Of a stretch of DNA of 64,000 nucleotides, positions 10,103-21,420 are shown in pieces. How positions within the stretch are numbered: position 1 is the first letter of the stretch; each line of letters opens with the position of its first letter. Made by a program: the position numbers and the translations under genes. The notes beneath the pieces are model-generated. The model saw nothing but the letters and a program-made list of their open reading frames with translations, had not been told where the DNA came from and ran no database searches. The stretch spans positions 1-64,000 of the forward strand of contig JABCPU010000365.1 in NCBI GenBank assembly GCA_016800925.1. The letters run 5' to 3'. Source of the DNA: Suillus spraguei. Its lineage: Eukaryota; Basidiomycota; Agaricomycetes; Boletales; Suillaceae.

Positions 10103-11722
10103 CAAGCTCTCCGTTCTCCAAGAAGCCATCCTTCGCATCCATCAGAAACGCATTCAAGAAGAACACTGATGTACTGCCATTACCTCCACTGGACTACCAA
10201 GCATATCCCATCCTCAAGAACCCCTTTAACTGCTCGACATCGTCCTTGCCTCACGCCACCTTGACATCTAATAAGACATTCAATGCTACAAGTCCACCTC
10301 ATCCTCGTGCTCCGACACCTGGCTCAAGGGGGCATTCCACTGCAAGATCTCATCATTCTCAATCTGGATCTATATTTTACAACTTGGACACAGGGAGTGA
10401 TTATGGTCACGTCTTCTCTTACTCATCCTCTCCTCCTCCCGTCCCCTGCGTACCCGACACGTTTGGTGCTCAGATGTTCAGTGGTGATGGACCCTCAATG
10501 GAGGAAGATGGCAAAGTGCCATCGGGTCCTAAGATGCCGTCTGATTATACTCTGCATGCAGTTTTTATTCGGTTTTCTACTCTGGCGGAGGCAAAGATGA
10601 CTGCTTTCCTTCATGAAACACTGGTATTTACTTTCTTTTCGAATGCGTGGGGCATACGTCATTCACGCGCCTTTAGGATCATGAACCTTTGTTGACAAAC
10701 TTCATGGGTCCTTCACTGGATCCTAAGTTTGATGACCTGATGAGTTCTTTGGGAAAGATAGCTCAGGAACATCCAAAACCCGTCATAGACTCAATTAGGT
10801 GCTGGAGACGTAGTCATAATGAAAATGTCAGCCCCGACATACTTAAGCATCATGCTAGTCAATCGCCTTTATGGACACGTGGTGCGAGAGTTCAAGAGCT
10901 GTTTACCTTGCTGAATGAACGAAAGTTGCTGACGTCAATATACATCATGTGTCACGCTCTGATTGCCGTCTTGTCCATTTTGTCCAAAGACGCACTGGGT
11001 GATACGCTAGGATTTACCCTGGAGGAAACAACGTTCGAGCAGTTCAAGAGACTGGACTTGAAGCTCGTTGCACAGTCAGCTAATCATCGGCTTAATGCTG
11101 AACTCTATGCTATGCTGCTCGGACACTTAGCAAACGTTCTGTGAGCATGGTGTCGTTACTGCACCATTGTCCAAACTAATTATCCGCCAGCTTTGTGAGT
11201 GTCACGGATCGTTTTCTTTGTGAGCTCGAGCCTGTAACGAATGGTCAAGTGGCGAAATACCTCGATATGAAGTACGAGCATCTAGTGAAAGGGCTCCGTC
11301 ACGTTCAACTGAGAGTGAGATCTATCCTGTCCTCTGTATTTTTGTGTTCATGTATCAGCTAGGTATGGCCGCCAGTGGCATTTTGAGGAGGGAGCCGAAT
11401 TATTAGCCAAGTCCTTCGCAAATGCGCATGGTCTTCGGTTCAAGATCGCTTTTGCCAATACGTTGACTCGTCTCTTGCACCCCATTGGAAAGGTGTTTCC
11501 TATTTTCTGGCTGGTACTGGTACACGCTAATATGACCTCAAGACGGCGCAGGCCGAAGTCAATCATCCACAATGGGAAAAGGCGATCGAAAGGATCTATC
11601 CTAGTGCTAGACGCGTTCAAGGCTACTACCAAGGACAGTACCAGTTGTCTCAAGGCTCGTCGTCGTCGCAGCAGAGTGATTCCAGCTACCCTTATGAACC
11701 CAAAGGCAAGGGGAGGATGTGA
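10103..11722 (+). pseudogene. Tao3/Mor2/Furry cell-morphogenesis protein, N-terminal part only
   Basis: Tao3/Mor2 (Furry) proteins are very large scaffolds of the RAM/MOR kinase pathway that controls polarised growth. Here a basic Ser/Pro-rich leader (KKPSFASIRNAFKKNTD at about 10120-10170) leads into the conserved N-terminal domain: YTLHAVFIRFSTLAEAKMTA (10546), LLTNFMGPSLDPKFDDLMSS, SPLWTRGARVQELFTLLNER, FEQFKRLDLKLVAQSANHRL, HLVKGLRHVQLR, FANTLTRLLHPIGK, QAEVNHPQWEKAIERIYPSA. The rest of the family's roughly 2000 residues is missing. After IYPSA the frame runs into a Gly/Gln/Ser/Tyr-rich tail (GYYQGQYQLSQGSSSSQQSD) to a TGA at 11720-11722. One base is inserted at about 11382 (TTTT before GAGG). 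The N-terminal start is uncertain because a stop precedes the leader. So this is a truncated, frameshifted copy; the tail may be coding sequence captured from elsewhere. Confidence 0.8.
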
Positions 11723-12322
11723 GTGCGGCAGTGCCTCAGGCCCATGATCTCGTACTTGCTACATGTGTGTGGGGTCCTCTACGCATGTTCTTTATCCATT
11801 TCTTTTTGGTTTCTTCTCTCAAGCTTGATCGTAATGTGCACTTCTCCATGCCCTAATGAATTTCCTTGACGTTGTTTCCTTCCTTTTTTCAATGCTACGG
11901 CTTTCCACTTGTTTTTCTCTTCATTCCTGTTCGATGATATGGTATTGGTCTCACTGCAATGTTTGTGTCACATACTCACATCGCATCTACTTACATTCCT
12001 GCAATTCACTATCGTCCATGCATCAATAATCACATATTTTTCTGCCTCACAAACTGTATCCCAAGTCCCCATCATTGCTCCAATATATATCTATATCCAA
12101 AGATTTTCGTGTGTCGAGGCTTCTCAATCCCTCACCATCATTGGCAACAGAAATCGACTCGCACATCTCATGCACATCAATAACAGACAAATCTATGGAA
12201 CAACAATGCCCCGTGATAGAGATATGTATGTATGATAAAGTGTCCAACGCTACGAAGACTTTGAAAAAAGACCGCCACCAGTTAGGTTTGACGATAGACT
12301 GGGAAGCACCAGCTGTAGTACC
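11723..12322. other. Spacer between convergent Tao3 fragment and amidase fragment
   Basis: About 600 T/C-rich bases with no plausible gene. The sequence is pyrimidine-rich on the plus strand (CTTCCTTTTTTCAATGC near 11880), like a 3' untranslated region, and the two flanking genes point toward each other. Confidence 0.4.
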
Positions 12323-13674
12323 TCAGATCGACACGGTCTTGATAGGTTCCCAACTGCCCGGACCGAATCCTCTAAGTCCCAATGCCGCGTCAACAACATG
12401 CATCATCGCGAGGACTTTCTCATCCTCCCATTTCTTACCCACAAGCTGAACACCAATGGGTATGCCCTCCATCGCTTTGGGATCATAAACAGGATTCTTG
12501 CCCAAGTACATACGGGTCTCGAACATTTTCGATCGGCCTGAGGCGCCTACTACAAAATCTGTTGACAGGTTGTCGGTATCTGAATTGATGCGCGTCACTG
12601 GTATGGTGCCGCCAGGAGAGTTGATAACATTGTACGTAATGGTAGCAGCTGCAAGCACGGACAAGTATGTCGCACTCCTGGAGATTATGAGCTTCACAAC
12701 CGAAAAGGGAGGTGCGGAAACTTACCCGTGAGGTATCACTGGAAGGGACTGCACAGGTGCGATGATTCCATCGAAACCGTATGTGTCCCATACCTGGGGG
12801 GTATTAACAAAGGAAAGTCCCTAAATGTCAATACGCTTATCTGTTCATACCACGCAGCGGCAACCTTATTCGTTGGTCAGTGAAATCCGTGAATTCCAAA
12901 ACAGACTTCTCCCGTGCCAATGAGAAGAAACGCGGGAAGAGGGAGTCGCCCAAGAACGTCTTGGCGATCCAACAAGCCAGCTTACGAACGAAGGACGGTA
13001 ATCTGGGACCCAAGGTGACCAAGAATAAACTGTCCTCCTGCAAGTCGGGTTGTGTGAGATATAGACGGCATATCTTTAATTTAAACTTGCCATAGGGTCT
13101 GAATCAAGATGTGACAGCATCTTCTTATAACCGTCGGATGATGCGAGTCCCAGGAACACCTCCATCGCACTTGCGTCTTGATAAATTGTCAGGACGGAGA
13201 ATGAGGAGAGGTATAGAAAGCGTACTCAAAGGAGATGTAAACTCAATACATTGATGTCCCTGCTTCCTGAGTGCTGAGACTGTCTCCAGTACTGCTCGTT
13301 TGCATGCAGGTGACGATTCCATCATGCCATCTATAAGGAACCTATAAGCAGCAAATCACGACGTTCCACATATATCATAGTACCTGACAGGTAATAGCCA
13401 AAGCGAAGCTTGGAAGGGAGCTCAACAGCATGGTACGACATGGGAATATTCTGGTGAGACGAGTCCTTTTGGCCAAAGATAGTTTTGCAGAACAATTCAC
13501 AGTCCTGAACAGACATAGAACATAGTCAAGAATGAGCCAAGTGATGCAGGTAGCGACTAACCGCGCTAATGGCCCATGAGAAGATCGAATTGCTTCGAAT
13601 CCAAGCCGGACGGCTGTAAGACAAAGCCAGTTAGCATCTTAGTTGGAAGAATCGAGAACATCACCTTCCTTGTG
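12323..13674 (-). pseudogene. Amidase (amidase-signature family), C-terminal half only
   Basis: Read on the minus strand, exons encode FEAIRSSHGPLA (about 13640-13570), DCELFCKTIFGQKDSSHQNI, ELPSKLRFGYYLSG, DGMMESSPACKRAVLETVSA, AMEVFLGLASSDGYKKMLSH, EDSLFLVTLGPRLPSFVRKL, and finally TYLSVLAAATITYNVINSPG, GGTIPVTRI, KAMEGIPIGVQLVGKKWEDE and an end at 12323. This is the C-terminal part of fungal general amidases/acetamidases, cytosolic enzymes that hydrolyse amides. The upstream part with the catalytic Lys and the GGSSGG-type Ser loop is absent; sequence above 13674 does not resemble it. A one-base deletion lies at about 12862 (between DQR and KVAAAW). Without the catalytic half it cannot work as an enzyme. 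Confidence 0.8.
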
Positions 13675-15318
13675 TACCAATAGAACTAACACATTGTATA
13701 GGACTATGATGTACGGTCTTTCGCCCGCGCCCCTGTAGTCGTCCTAGTATGACATAGAACAGCTCGCACAGGCAACCTTTTGTCATGCCCTTATATGTCA
13801 CGTTACTGTGAGAATCCGCTCCGCGCCACCTAGTGTGTTATGATGTAAGCTGATTGTTTACAATTATTTGGTTTTATCGATTGTCATCTTGATCAACCAC
13901 TTAATTAGTGACTTATGACTGCTATAAACGGAACAATTACGGTAAGAAATTTATTATCCTTCAAACGCGTCTATCTATATTTAAATGTCAGACAAAAGAC
14001 ATGTCTCGCGTTCTGAATATGCCTTACGTCGGCATTAATGTTGACAATATCGTAAGCTTATCCTTATCTCATGTAATTCTCATTCATAACGAAACACCCA
14101 TTTCACAGACGCAACTCCAATACCTGGCAGCAAAGGTGGTGATGTGTTCAGTACTCGTCACCACGCAGTTCCTGATTTACGGACTTGAGGACACCAATCC
14201 CCCAACACCATGCCTGATGAGGCGGTTGATGCGCAACTGTGCATGCGGTTGCGCTTATCTGACACAGCGCCTAAGATTGGCTTTGCGCATGGTAAGTCGT
14301 TGTTTTACGCAGAGGGATGAATCTTATGCTGATAATTGTCGACCACAGCCAACCAGACCTCAACCACAACCAATCATGCCCTGATCACAATGCCGAGCAC
14401 ATTACCACACATGCATATGCTTCACCATGACTATTTACAGTTACATATATCACTAGTTCGTAGATACAATGACCGACCCACAACAGTTACGTGAAGGAGC
14501 CTCTGATGATCGATGAAGATCATCAACATTGCGCAGGGTAAGACATTGTACTATTGAAACAAAACTCTAAGCTAACAAAGCGCGTAGGGATGGATATTTG
14601 ATACGAGCTCAGATTGATACCAACACCAATCCCATCTCCGATCATATCGTCACAAAATACGCTAATAATGGATACATTGCCATCGATGTGTCCCATCAGG
14701 ATATACACAGTCAATACGCGCTGCAATTGTAAGAGTGTTGCATACAACTCACTACCTTAGTGACAATTCTAAATATTCCATGCTCTAGGGACGCCTGCAT
14801 CGATCTCCAAACATGTCAGAAGCTAGCTAGTACGTCTGATGAAGCAACCACCTTGCACACGTTTCTGATCTCCAAATGCAGATATGGCACATTTGATATG
14901 CCTCGTTCGTGACGCTGGCGGTGCGATAGGATGATGGAATAAATGCCATTTCGACAAGATGATCTATGTTGTCGCAACACTGCGGACCTGAACCCTGGGC
15001 AGTTTTCCATGAGGGCTTGGCAATGCTTCCCATAAGCACCTCTATAAGGGAACGGGTAGTCTCCTTGGATCAGATGCGCGATATTGATGTCCTTTTAATG
15101 ACCCTGCCCTGAGGTCGCGAGGGTGTTGGGAAATTTAATTTGTATATCGTACCGAGTTAAGTCAAATATCATAACGAAGATGGAGACTAACAGCAAGACG
15201 CGGACTAGGTCGATACTACAGATTGGATACGAAAATAACGAATATGGACAACAGGAAAGTTTAGTACTCCCCCCGTCACATGCTCCTCGTCAGGCTGATC
15301 AAGCACACGCAGTCTGAC
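13675..15318. other. Mostly non-coding; one unexplained plus-strand frame
   Basis: Plus-strand frame 13908-14384 is open for 158 codons and contains a possible GTAAGC...ACAG intron at about 14052-14108. Its product would include MSRVLNMPYVGINVDNI and a Cys-rich stretch CLMRRLMRNCACGCAYLTQR. I do not recognise it and cannot say it is expressed. A further piece MHMLHHDYLQLHISLVRRY lies near 14410. Between 14523 and 15040 both strands have short open frames only. This is probably old intergenic sequence with gene debris. Confidence 0.3.
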
Positions 15319-17275
15319 TCATTCACTCTGGCGCCGAGGGCGGATGGCGATCATTGGACCTCCTTTTTTCTCCCCAAGGAAGCATTTTCCATGCTCTGAT
15401 GGTCTCCGCACCTGTCCCCCACATACGATCTGCCAATATCCATGGCGCCCACGCCAACTAGGAAAATTCTGACCACTGCCTGGACGGAAGGGGGGAAATA
15501 TGGTCAGAGTGTATTTTCCGCACACGCAAGTATTGGGCTTGATCGAATGGTAGCTCAAGGACCTGTAGCAGTTCCGGCTGTGCCATATCAATGCGTCTGT
15601 GGACAGGGATGGTGAGGTACGAAACCTCCCGCTTAGATTTTCTGTTAGGTGCTTATTCGATGACGTCAAAAATGAATTGATCATAGATCTTGGCAACACG
15701 CTGGACAACTCTGCGCATCATCCTCCGTCTTGTTAAGGTCTCGTTCGTCAGCCCCATTCAAGACATGCAAATCCACGTCCTGCCTTCCAATCGTACTGCC
15801 GGTTTGACAACGACGCCTTGAATTTCAATATCTAAAACCTGTCATTTCAGATCTCAGATATCATCCACATTTCTGGTGTTCCAGTTGCGATTGTGAGTAC
15901 AACAACACTCCAATCAAACGAGGCCTTGACGTCATTTATGGACTTTTTGTGGTAAATACGAGCCATGGACTCTGAGTCAAATGTCCTCTGTAGCGGCAGT
16001 CGTAGAAAAGTGGTACGTCCTGTATTCATGACACTGTTGCAGATGAAGTATGTGCCGCTGTCATATAGGATGGGTACGGTAGGGGCGTCTTCGTCGTCTG
16101 CTTCGAGGTCTTCTAGCACTCGCTGGCAACAATTCTTCTCCCACCCGAAACCCTCCGCAGGATGAGTGAAACATGCATTCATCATGTGAAGACATACTGC
16201 TTCCAGGCCCAGCATAGGGTTTAGGGCACGTACACTTGGATCGGCTTTGGCCAAGTTTTTGAGCACCAGACGTATTGCAGCCAGGCGATAATAGATGAAA
16301 AGCCTGTAACCCCGTGTCAGCTCACAACAGAATATCGACGCAAGTGCATTCTTACCACCATACACGTCTATTGATGGCGACCACAGAGCGCTCAATCAGT
16401 CCACAAGGGAGAGTTCCCAAAATGTCCTGAGCCTTGTCCAGTGGAATCCAATTCTCCAAGCAGGCGCAGCCATCACGTCCTTCCACATCTTCTTCGCCAG
16501 CGCATTCATAAAATACTTGGCTCGTAACATCCAGATAATCCACTATCTTCTGTTTGGTCTTCTTTTGCAAAAGCTCTTTGGGTTGTCGGCGCGAAATACC
16601 CCCGGATTGAGCTGGTACGTCACATTCCTCTCAGCGCAATAAGCCTGCACGTATGTTATTCCATCACCATTTGTGAAATTGGTCGTAGTTGCGCGGAAGC
16701 CAGCTAACTCTTGTATTTGGAGGGTGCGGTCAAGGTGGAACTTTTCTTATTCCTGGTAAGGGCAGCAACTTTTCGAGGGCATGCGAGGGGCATGAGGTCC
16801 TGGTGACAAGACTCGCGCCATGTGACGACATGTCCCTCAACTCCGATGGTCAGAGCGACGTCGACCAACCACTCCCGAGGATCCAAATTATCGATATCGA
16901 CATGCTCGAACATATCTTGGAAAGCCATGTGTCGCTCCCAATCTTTCTCGCCATCGTGTATAGTACCCCCTTCGTTCGCCTCAGCTCGTGGACAAAGTAC
17001 GCGTCCCTCAAAGGAGGACTCTGCTCCTGAAGTTTGGCTAACAATGTTGCAGCCTCTTCCAATCTATTCCAAGGGACGTCTAGGGTGTTAAACGCGAGCC
17101 CTCCGGCGCGAGTCTTTGACTGCATGTATGCGGCAGTATATGATGTCGGCACCCGGTCAGCGAATTCCAACAGAACCTCTGCTAGTGTGGGGCGGAGGCA
17201 ATGATCGTAGATGAGGGCCAAGTCCTTTTGAGACATTGAAGCTACACCGTCTGCATTGTAGAGCCGGGGAAATCA
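15319..17275 (-). pseudogene. Large uncharacterised Agaricomycete family protein, 5'-truncated and frameshifted
   Basis: Read on the minus strand the coding sequence begins abruptly at about 17275 (FPRLYNADGVASMSQKDLAL), then RPTLAEVLLEFADRVPTSYT, KTRAGGLAFNTLDVPWNRLE, DMFEHVDIDNLDPREWLVDV, ALTIGVEGHVVTWRESCHQD, KIVDYLDVTSQVFYECAGEE, NWIPLDKAQDILGTLPCGLI, GYRLFIYYRLAAIRLVLKNL, YDSGTYFICNSVMNTGRTTF and, after further breaks, a tail ending near 15319. Frames shift at about 16930 and again between 16350 and 16400 and below 15850. The long regular helices suggest a soluble protein. From memory this resembles a repeatedly duplicated family of unknown function in mushroom genomes; I cannot verify that. 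The 5' end stops exactly where a 180-base tandem repeat begins (17277), so the transposon-island boundary has cut the gene. Confidence 0.55.
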
Positions 17276-17276
17276 G

Positions 17277-17779
17277 GTACGTTTGAAATTAAAAGATCAT
17301 TCAAGACTTTCCTATGGAGTTTTTTTTTGGCACTGGTCAAAAGAACTAGAATAGTATTACATTTCATCACAAATTTATATTATGTTATCATTGCAGCAGG
17401 CAAGGCTCAGCAGCACACTCCCATCATACCTCCTGGATGCTCTAGTTTTTTGTCCAGTACATGTGAAATTAAAAGATCATTCAAGACTTTCCTACTATAG
17501 AGGGTGCCTTTAGCACCTGTTAAAAGAACTGGAACAGTATTACATTTCATAACAAATGAATATTATGTTGTCATTGCAGCAGGCAAGGTTCAGCACTGCA
17601 CTCCCCTCAATCTCATGGATTGTTCTAGTTTTGCCTGATTTATGTTTTGATCCAAGATGTTATTCAAGACTTTTCCGTATGAATTGACCCTTGGGACCAG
17701 TTAGCAAACCTACAATAGCATTAAACTCGACAACAAAGTTGAGGCGTTAATGCCACCATTGTAGCAGGCTAGCACGACC
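17277..17779. repeat. Tandem repeat, period 180 bases, almost three copies
   Basis: Units start at 17277, 17457 and about 17637. The first two share GAAATTAAAAGATCATTCAA, AGTATTACATTTCAT, TCATTGCAGCAGGCAAGG and a CTCTAGTTTT-like end. The third is diverged and shorter (TTATTCAAGACTTTTCCGTA, ATTGTAGCAGGCTAGCA). Short inserted tracts differ between copies. It marks the left edge of the transposon island. Confidence 0.85.
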
Positions 17780-18250
17780 TTTTTGAATTGTTTTTTTTTA
17801 GAAAGAACAAAGAATGGAATACACCATAATAGTAGTGGCCACACAGCATGTGATACAATGAATGGAAAGGGTCAGGCACAGAACCAAACAACACAGCATG
17901 ACACGGTGGACAGAAATTTGTGGAGCTCTGGAGGCAATTCATGCTTTATATATGTAGATCACATGGTCCTCCAGCAGTCTAGGTTGATCTCTCTGATGTT
18001 GCATTTCTCAAAGTGTTCCACAGCCTCCTTGTAAGTGATGGCCAGGTCCAGTCCTGAACCATGGTCCGAACCCGAACTGTTTTGAACCTGACCAAAATCT
18101 GGTTCAAGGTTCGGGAGATAGGGGGAACCAAACCGTCGGTCCAGTCCACAGTTTGAGGACTTGCGGAATTCTCAAACCTATTCAAACCAATTGTTGAGCA
18201 ATAAGGTAAGCTATAAAATTTTCGATATGTAGCTTGACCAGACAACTGAA
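17780..18250. other. Non-coding island sequence with CAGGTTCAA/GGTTCGG-type repeats
   Basis: No credible gene. Around 18040-18140 the sequence repeats variants of GAACC, CCGAACCCG and GGTTCAAGGTTCGG. A similar, less regular stretch occurs at 63090-63200 (GGTTCAAACCAAGGTTCAG), so this may be a short dispersed repeat. Confidence 0.4.
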
Positions 18251-18452
18251 ATTAGGGATGCTCAAAGTTGGGCACACATGTTGCACACTGCACACCACAC
18301 ATGCACACAACCCCCCCCTCACACACACCCCTTCTCAAAATAGTAGTCTTAGATAAACATCAGACTTTGAACTAAACCTGTGCTGATGCCTTGCTTCTTG
18401 GATTCTTTGGCTATTCCCTTCTCCTCTCTCTCTGGTGTGTCGGACTTCAACA
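18251..18452 (-). repeat. Probable 3' LTR of Copia fragment 1
   Basis: On the minus strand the Copia coding end is followed by a purine tract CTCAAGGGGGAG and then TGTTGAAGTCCGACACACCA, the classic polypurine tract plus LTR start. The LTR therefore begins at 18452 and runs leftward. Its far end is not certain because no second copy exists in the window for comparison; a CA-rich stretch (CACACAACCCCCCCCTC) lies inside it. Confidence 0.55.
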
Positions 18453-18485
18453 CTCCCCCTTGAGCGCATGCCAGTCCCATATAGG

Positions 18486-20040
18486 TGTGCAGCTTCTAGA
18501 GTTAAGGGCGGGCAAGTGCCTTTGTGAAGGTGTCAGCGACATTATCGTCCATTGGACAGTAAAGGAGCTTGAAGGTGCCATTCTTGACATGCAAACACAC
18601 AAAATGATATTGTAAGTCGATGTGCTTTGTTCTCAACTGGAATTTGCTGGTGGAAGCTAATGTGATAGCAGCTTGGTTGTTGCAGAAGATAGGTGTTGGG
18701 AGACTGGGAGGTTTGTAGAGTTTGCCTAGAAGTAACTGGAGGTAAAGTATCTCTCTCGCTACACTCATTAGTGCGATATACTCAGCTTCCGCTGTAGATA
18801 AGGCAATGAGTGGTTGCTTGCGGGCACTCCACAACACTGGACCTCCCTATGGGGTTGGGAAGCCCAGTCAGCATCAATGAAGGCTTCAATGCCTGCATCT
18901 GTGGAGCCCAAAGTGAGTTCAAAGTCATCTGAACCCTTTAGATACCTTAACATAAATTTAGCAGCCTCCCAATGGGACCTGCCTGAATTCTGCATGAACT
19001 GAGATAGGATGGCCACAGCAAAGGCAATATCAGGATGGGTGCTGGTAGAGGCATACATCAGGGATCCGATGGCCCTCTGATATAGTATGTCTCTCATTCC
19101 TTGGAGCTCAGTGACCATACCTGGGCACTGGTCTACTGATAGCATTTGAGCAGGTTCCATTGGGGCTTGCATGCTTTTAGCATCCCCCAAATAGAAACAT
19201 TTGAGTAGCGTGCTGACATAGGCCTTTTGAGACAGTGTCAGGGTGTGTGCTTTTTGGTCCTGTGTTACCTAAAAGCCTAAAAGCCAGTTCAGCTCCTCCA
19301 GGTCCGATATTTCAAAGAATTCAAGGAGTTGAGACTTGAGCTTGTGGATATAGGATGTGTGGTTGGCAGTGACAGCCATATCATCAACTGAGACAGTGAT
19401 GACAATGTACTCCTTGGAGGTACGTTTGAAATATACCACTTGGTCTACTCTTGACCTACTGAATCCTAGCTTCAGAAACACACCTGCCAACTCTTCTGCA
19501 CACTCATATCTGGCTTGCTTTAGCCCAGGTAAGCTCTGTTTCAGCTTTAAGACCTTTTCTCACTGAGTGTCTTTAAGATATCCTGGCAGCGCTCTCATAT
19601 GGATATCCTCCTGGACATCTGCATAGAGGTAAGCGCTCTTTATATCTACCTGGTGGATCTCCCAGTTTTGCTGAGCAGCCATCATTAGGACAGCATGTAT
19701 TGTGCTCATATTGGCCATTGGTGCAAAGGTCTCAAAGTAATCGATGCCATACTCCTGGCATTGGCCATTAGCAACCAAGTGGGCATGCAGTTTCAGTTTC
19801 TTGCCATCAGTGCCACATTTTGTGGCAAGGACAAAGTGACATGGTATTATGTTCATGCCTTGAGGTGTGTCAATGACTTCCCAGGTGTCCAACTTCTCCA
19901 GCTGACTGATCTCATAATCTAGTGTGTCCTGCCACTCAGGTCCATCAGGACTGTTCAGTGCCTGCTGTAAAGTAGGTTCAGGTTGGGCAGCAGCCAGGGC
20001 TGAGCCCCTTCAGTGACAAACTCCATACTATATGGGTCAC
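18486..20040 (-). mobile_element. Copia fragment 1: reverse transcriptase and RNase H
   Basis: Minus-strand coding pieces give the C-terminal half of a Ty1/Copia polyprotein: LDTWEVIDTPQGMNIIPCHF, HLVANGQCQEYGIDYFETFA, WEIHQVDIKSAYLYADVQED, the catalytic SVDDMAV (about 19380-19400, in place of the usual YVDD), RAIGSLMYASTSTHPDIAFA, then the RNase H end ALSTAEAEYIALMSVAREIL, FCNNQAAITLASTSKFQLRT and DDNVADTFTKALARP. Frameshifts lie near 18830, 19220 and 19560. Gag, protease and integrase are missing: homology stops at about 20040, where a GGGTGGGCC repeat array starts. It is a dead, 5'-truncated copy. Confidence 0.88.
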
Positions 20041-20540
20041 CCGACCCATATAATATCCCATCAAAGATGGGCCAGCAGACCATGGGCTGAGGTTATGTAT
20101 ATCCTTGATGTTGACAGGTGGGCTGGGAGAATTTTATTTTCAGGAGAGATGGGTGGGCCGAGGGAAACATGATTTCTGATGTTGACAGATGGGCCAGGGG
20201 GATATCATCACCGATGGAGATGGGTGGGCCCATCTGGGTAATATGTAGAGTAGGATATTATAGACAGCTGAGCTGAAGAGAGATGCAAGGAAAATATTAT
20301 TGCATACATGGGTGGGCCAAGGTAAGAGAATATTACATATATGGGTGGGCTGAGGTAGGGGAATATCACATATATGGGTGGGCTGATGTGGGGTGTATTA
20401 CATAGACAGGTGGGCCGATGTGGGGGAATTTTACATAGACGGGTAAGCCGACATGGAGGTATATTGCATGTATGGGTGGGCTGAGGTAAAATATATTACA
20501 TATATGGGTGGGCCTAGATATGTATCATAAAGACGTACAG
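20041..20540. repeat. GGGTGGGCC repeat array (copy 1)
   Basis: Some ten degenerate units of roughly 40-60 bases, each with a GGGTGGGC[CT] core followed by GAGGTA or GATGTGG, a GGGAATAT-like segment and TACATATAT. The same array type occurs at 63400-63800 and a short piece at 30505-30570; a remnant in inverse orientation lies at 50285-50340. It abuts the truncated Copia fragment 1 on its left. Confidence 0.8.
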
Positions 20541-21300
20541 CTGATGTAGCCACCAGAGAATCAAACACATAGGATACATGCACCCTATGAGTGCATATAC
20601 CTACCATCGACCACCAAAATCTAAACCCTGAAGCACAAAAACCTGAATGCACCATGTCTGACATTCACCCATAATCGAGTCCTGAAGCCCAAAAGCCCGA
20701 AACCTGAGCCTTGGTGTGCACCACATCCTATTGTCTAACACAACAAATCACCAAGTCTTGAAACCCGACCACCCGACCACCTGAAGCCCGAAACACAAGA
20801 CTCAGAAGTCAAAACTCGCAAAAATATAAATGTCAAATTTCACTGAGTGCCGGGTGCCGGGTGCTGGATGCCAAGTCCCAAAACCTGGAACTCAAAACTG
20901 GAGATTCAAACTAGATATTTCCTGAATTCTGGATACCCAGACACCCAAAACACAACACACAAGGTGAAAGATTTGAAGTCCATGTGTTGAGTCACCTAGT
21001 GCCGAGTGCCAAGTGCTGGGTGCTGGGTGCTGTGTGCAGAGTCCCAAAACTAGAAACTCAAGATTCAAGACAAAAAAGATATCTACCAAAAATGTGTGGA
21101 TCAAAGTTTTTTTGTTGCCTGACATTTTTCTGAGTCCTGGGTACCAAACCCCAAAATTGTGGACTACCAGATTTCAGGATTCGGAGTTTGGCACTTGAGA
21201 TTCAAGACGAAAAAGATATCTAGTAAAAATGTGTGGATCAAAGTCTTTTTATTGCCTCACATTTTTTTGAGTCCGGAGTGCAGAATCCCAAGTACCAAAC
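20490..21300. repeat. Left arm of a large inverted duplication (partner 49640-50340)
   Basis: From TGGGTGGGCCTAGATATGTA (about 20503) onward, this region is the reverse complement of the region ending at about 50310. Shared blocks include ACGTACAGCTGATGTAGCCA, CACCCTATGAGTGCATATAC and CCTGAATTCTGGATACCC. About 200 bases (near 20680-20880) are absent from the partner. The two arms lie nearly 30 kb apart. Confidence 0.8.
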
Positions 21301-21420
21301 CCCGAAATAGTGGACTACTGGAGTTCAGAGTTTGTGGTTCGGCACTTAAAATGTGTGGATCAATATGTTTCTATTGCCTCACATTGTTCTGAGTTCCAAG
21401 TGCCGAGTGCTGGGTGCCGG
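20810..21420. repeat. Dispersed satellite, block A
   Basis: Degenerate units of roughly 100-130 bases built from GAGTGCCGGGTGCTGGG-like text, AAATGTGTGGATCAAAGT, TTGCCTCACATTTTTCTGAG and CCAAACCCCAAAATTGTGG. The same family fills 22383-23130, 32455-32707, 46552-47480 and 48870-50030. It has no coding potential. Confidence 0.8.

Noticed and set aside
12047..12247. Overlapping small ORFs on both strands at 11.9-12.4 kb
   Set aside because: The frames are in a T/C-rich 3' region between convergent genes and show no conserved motif.
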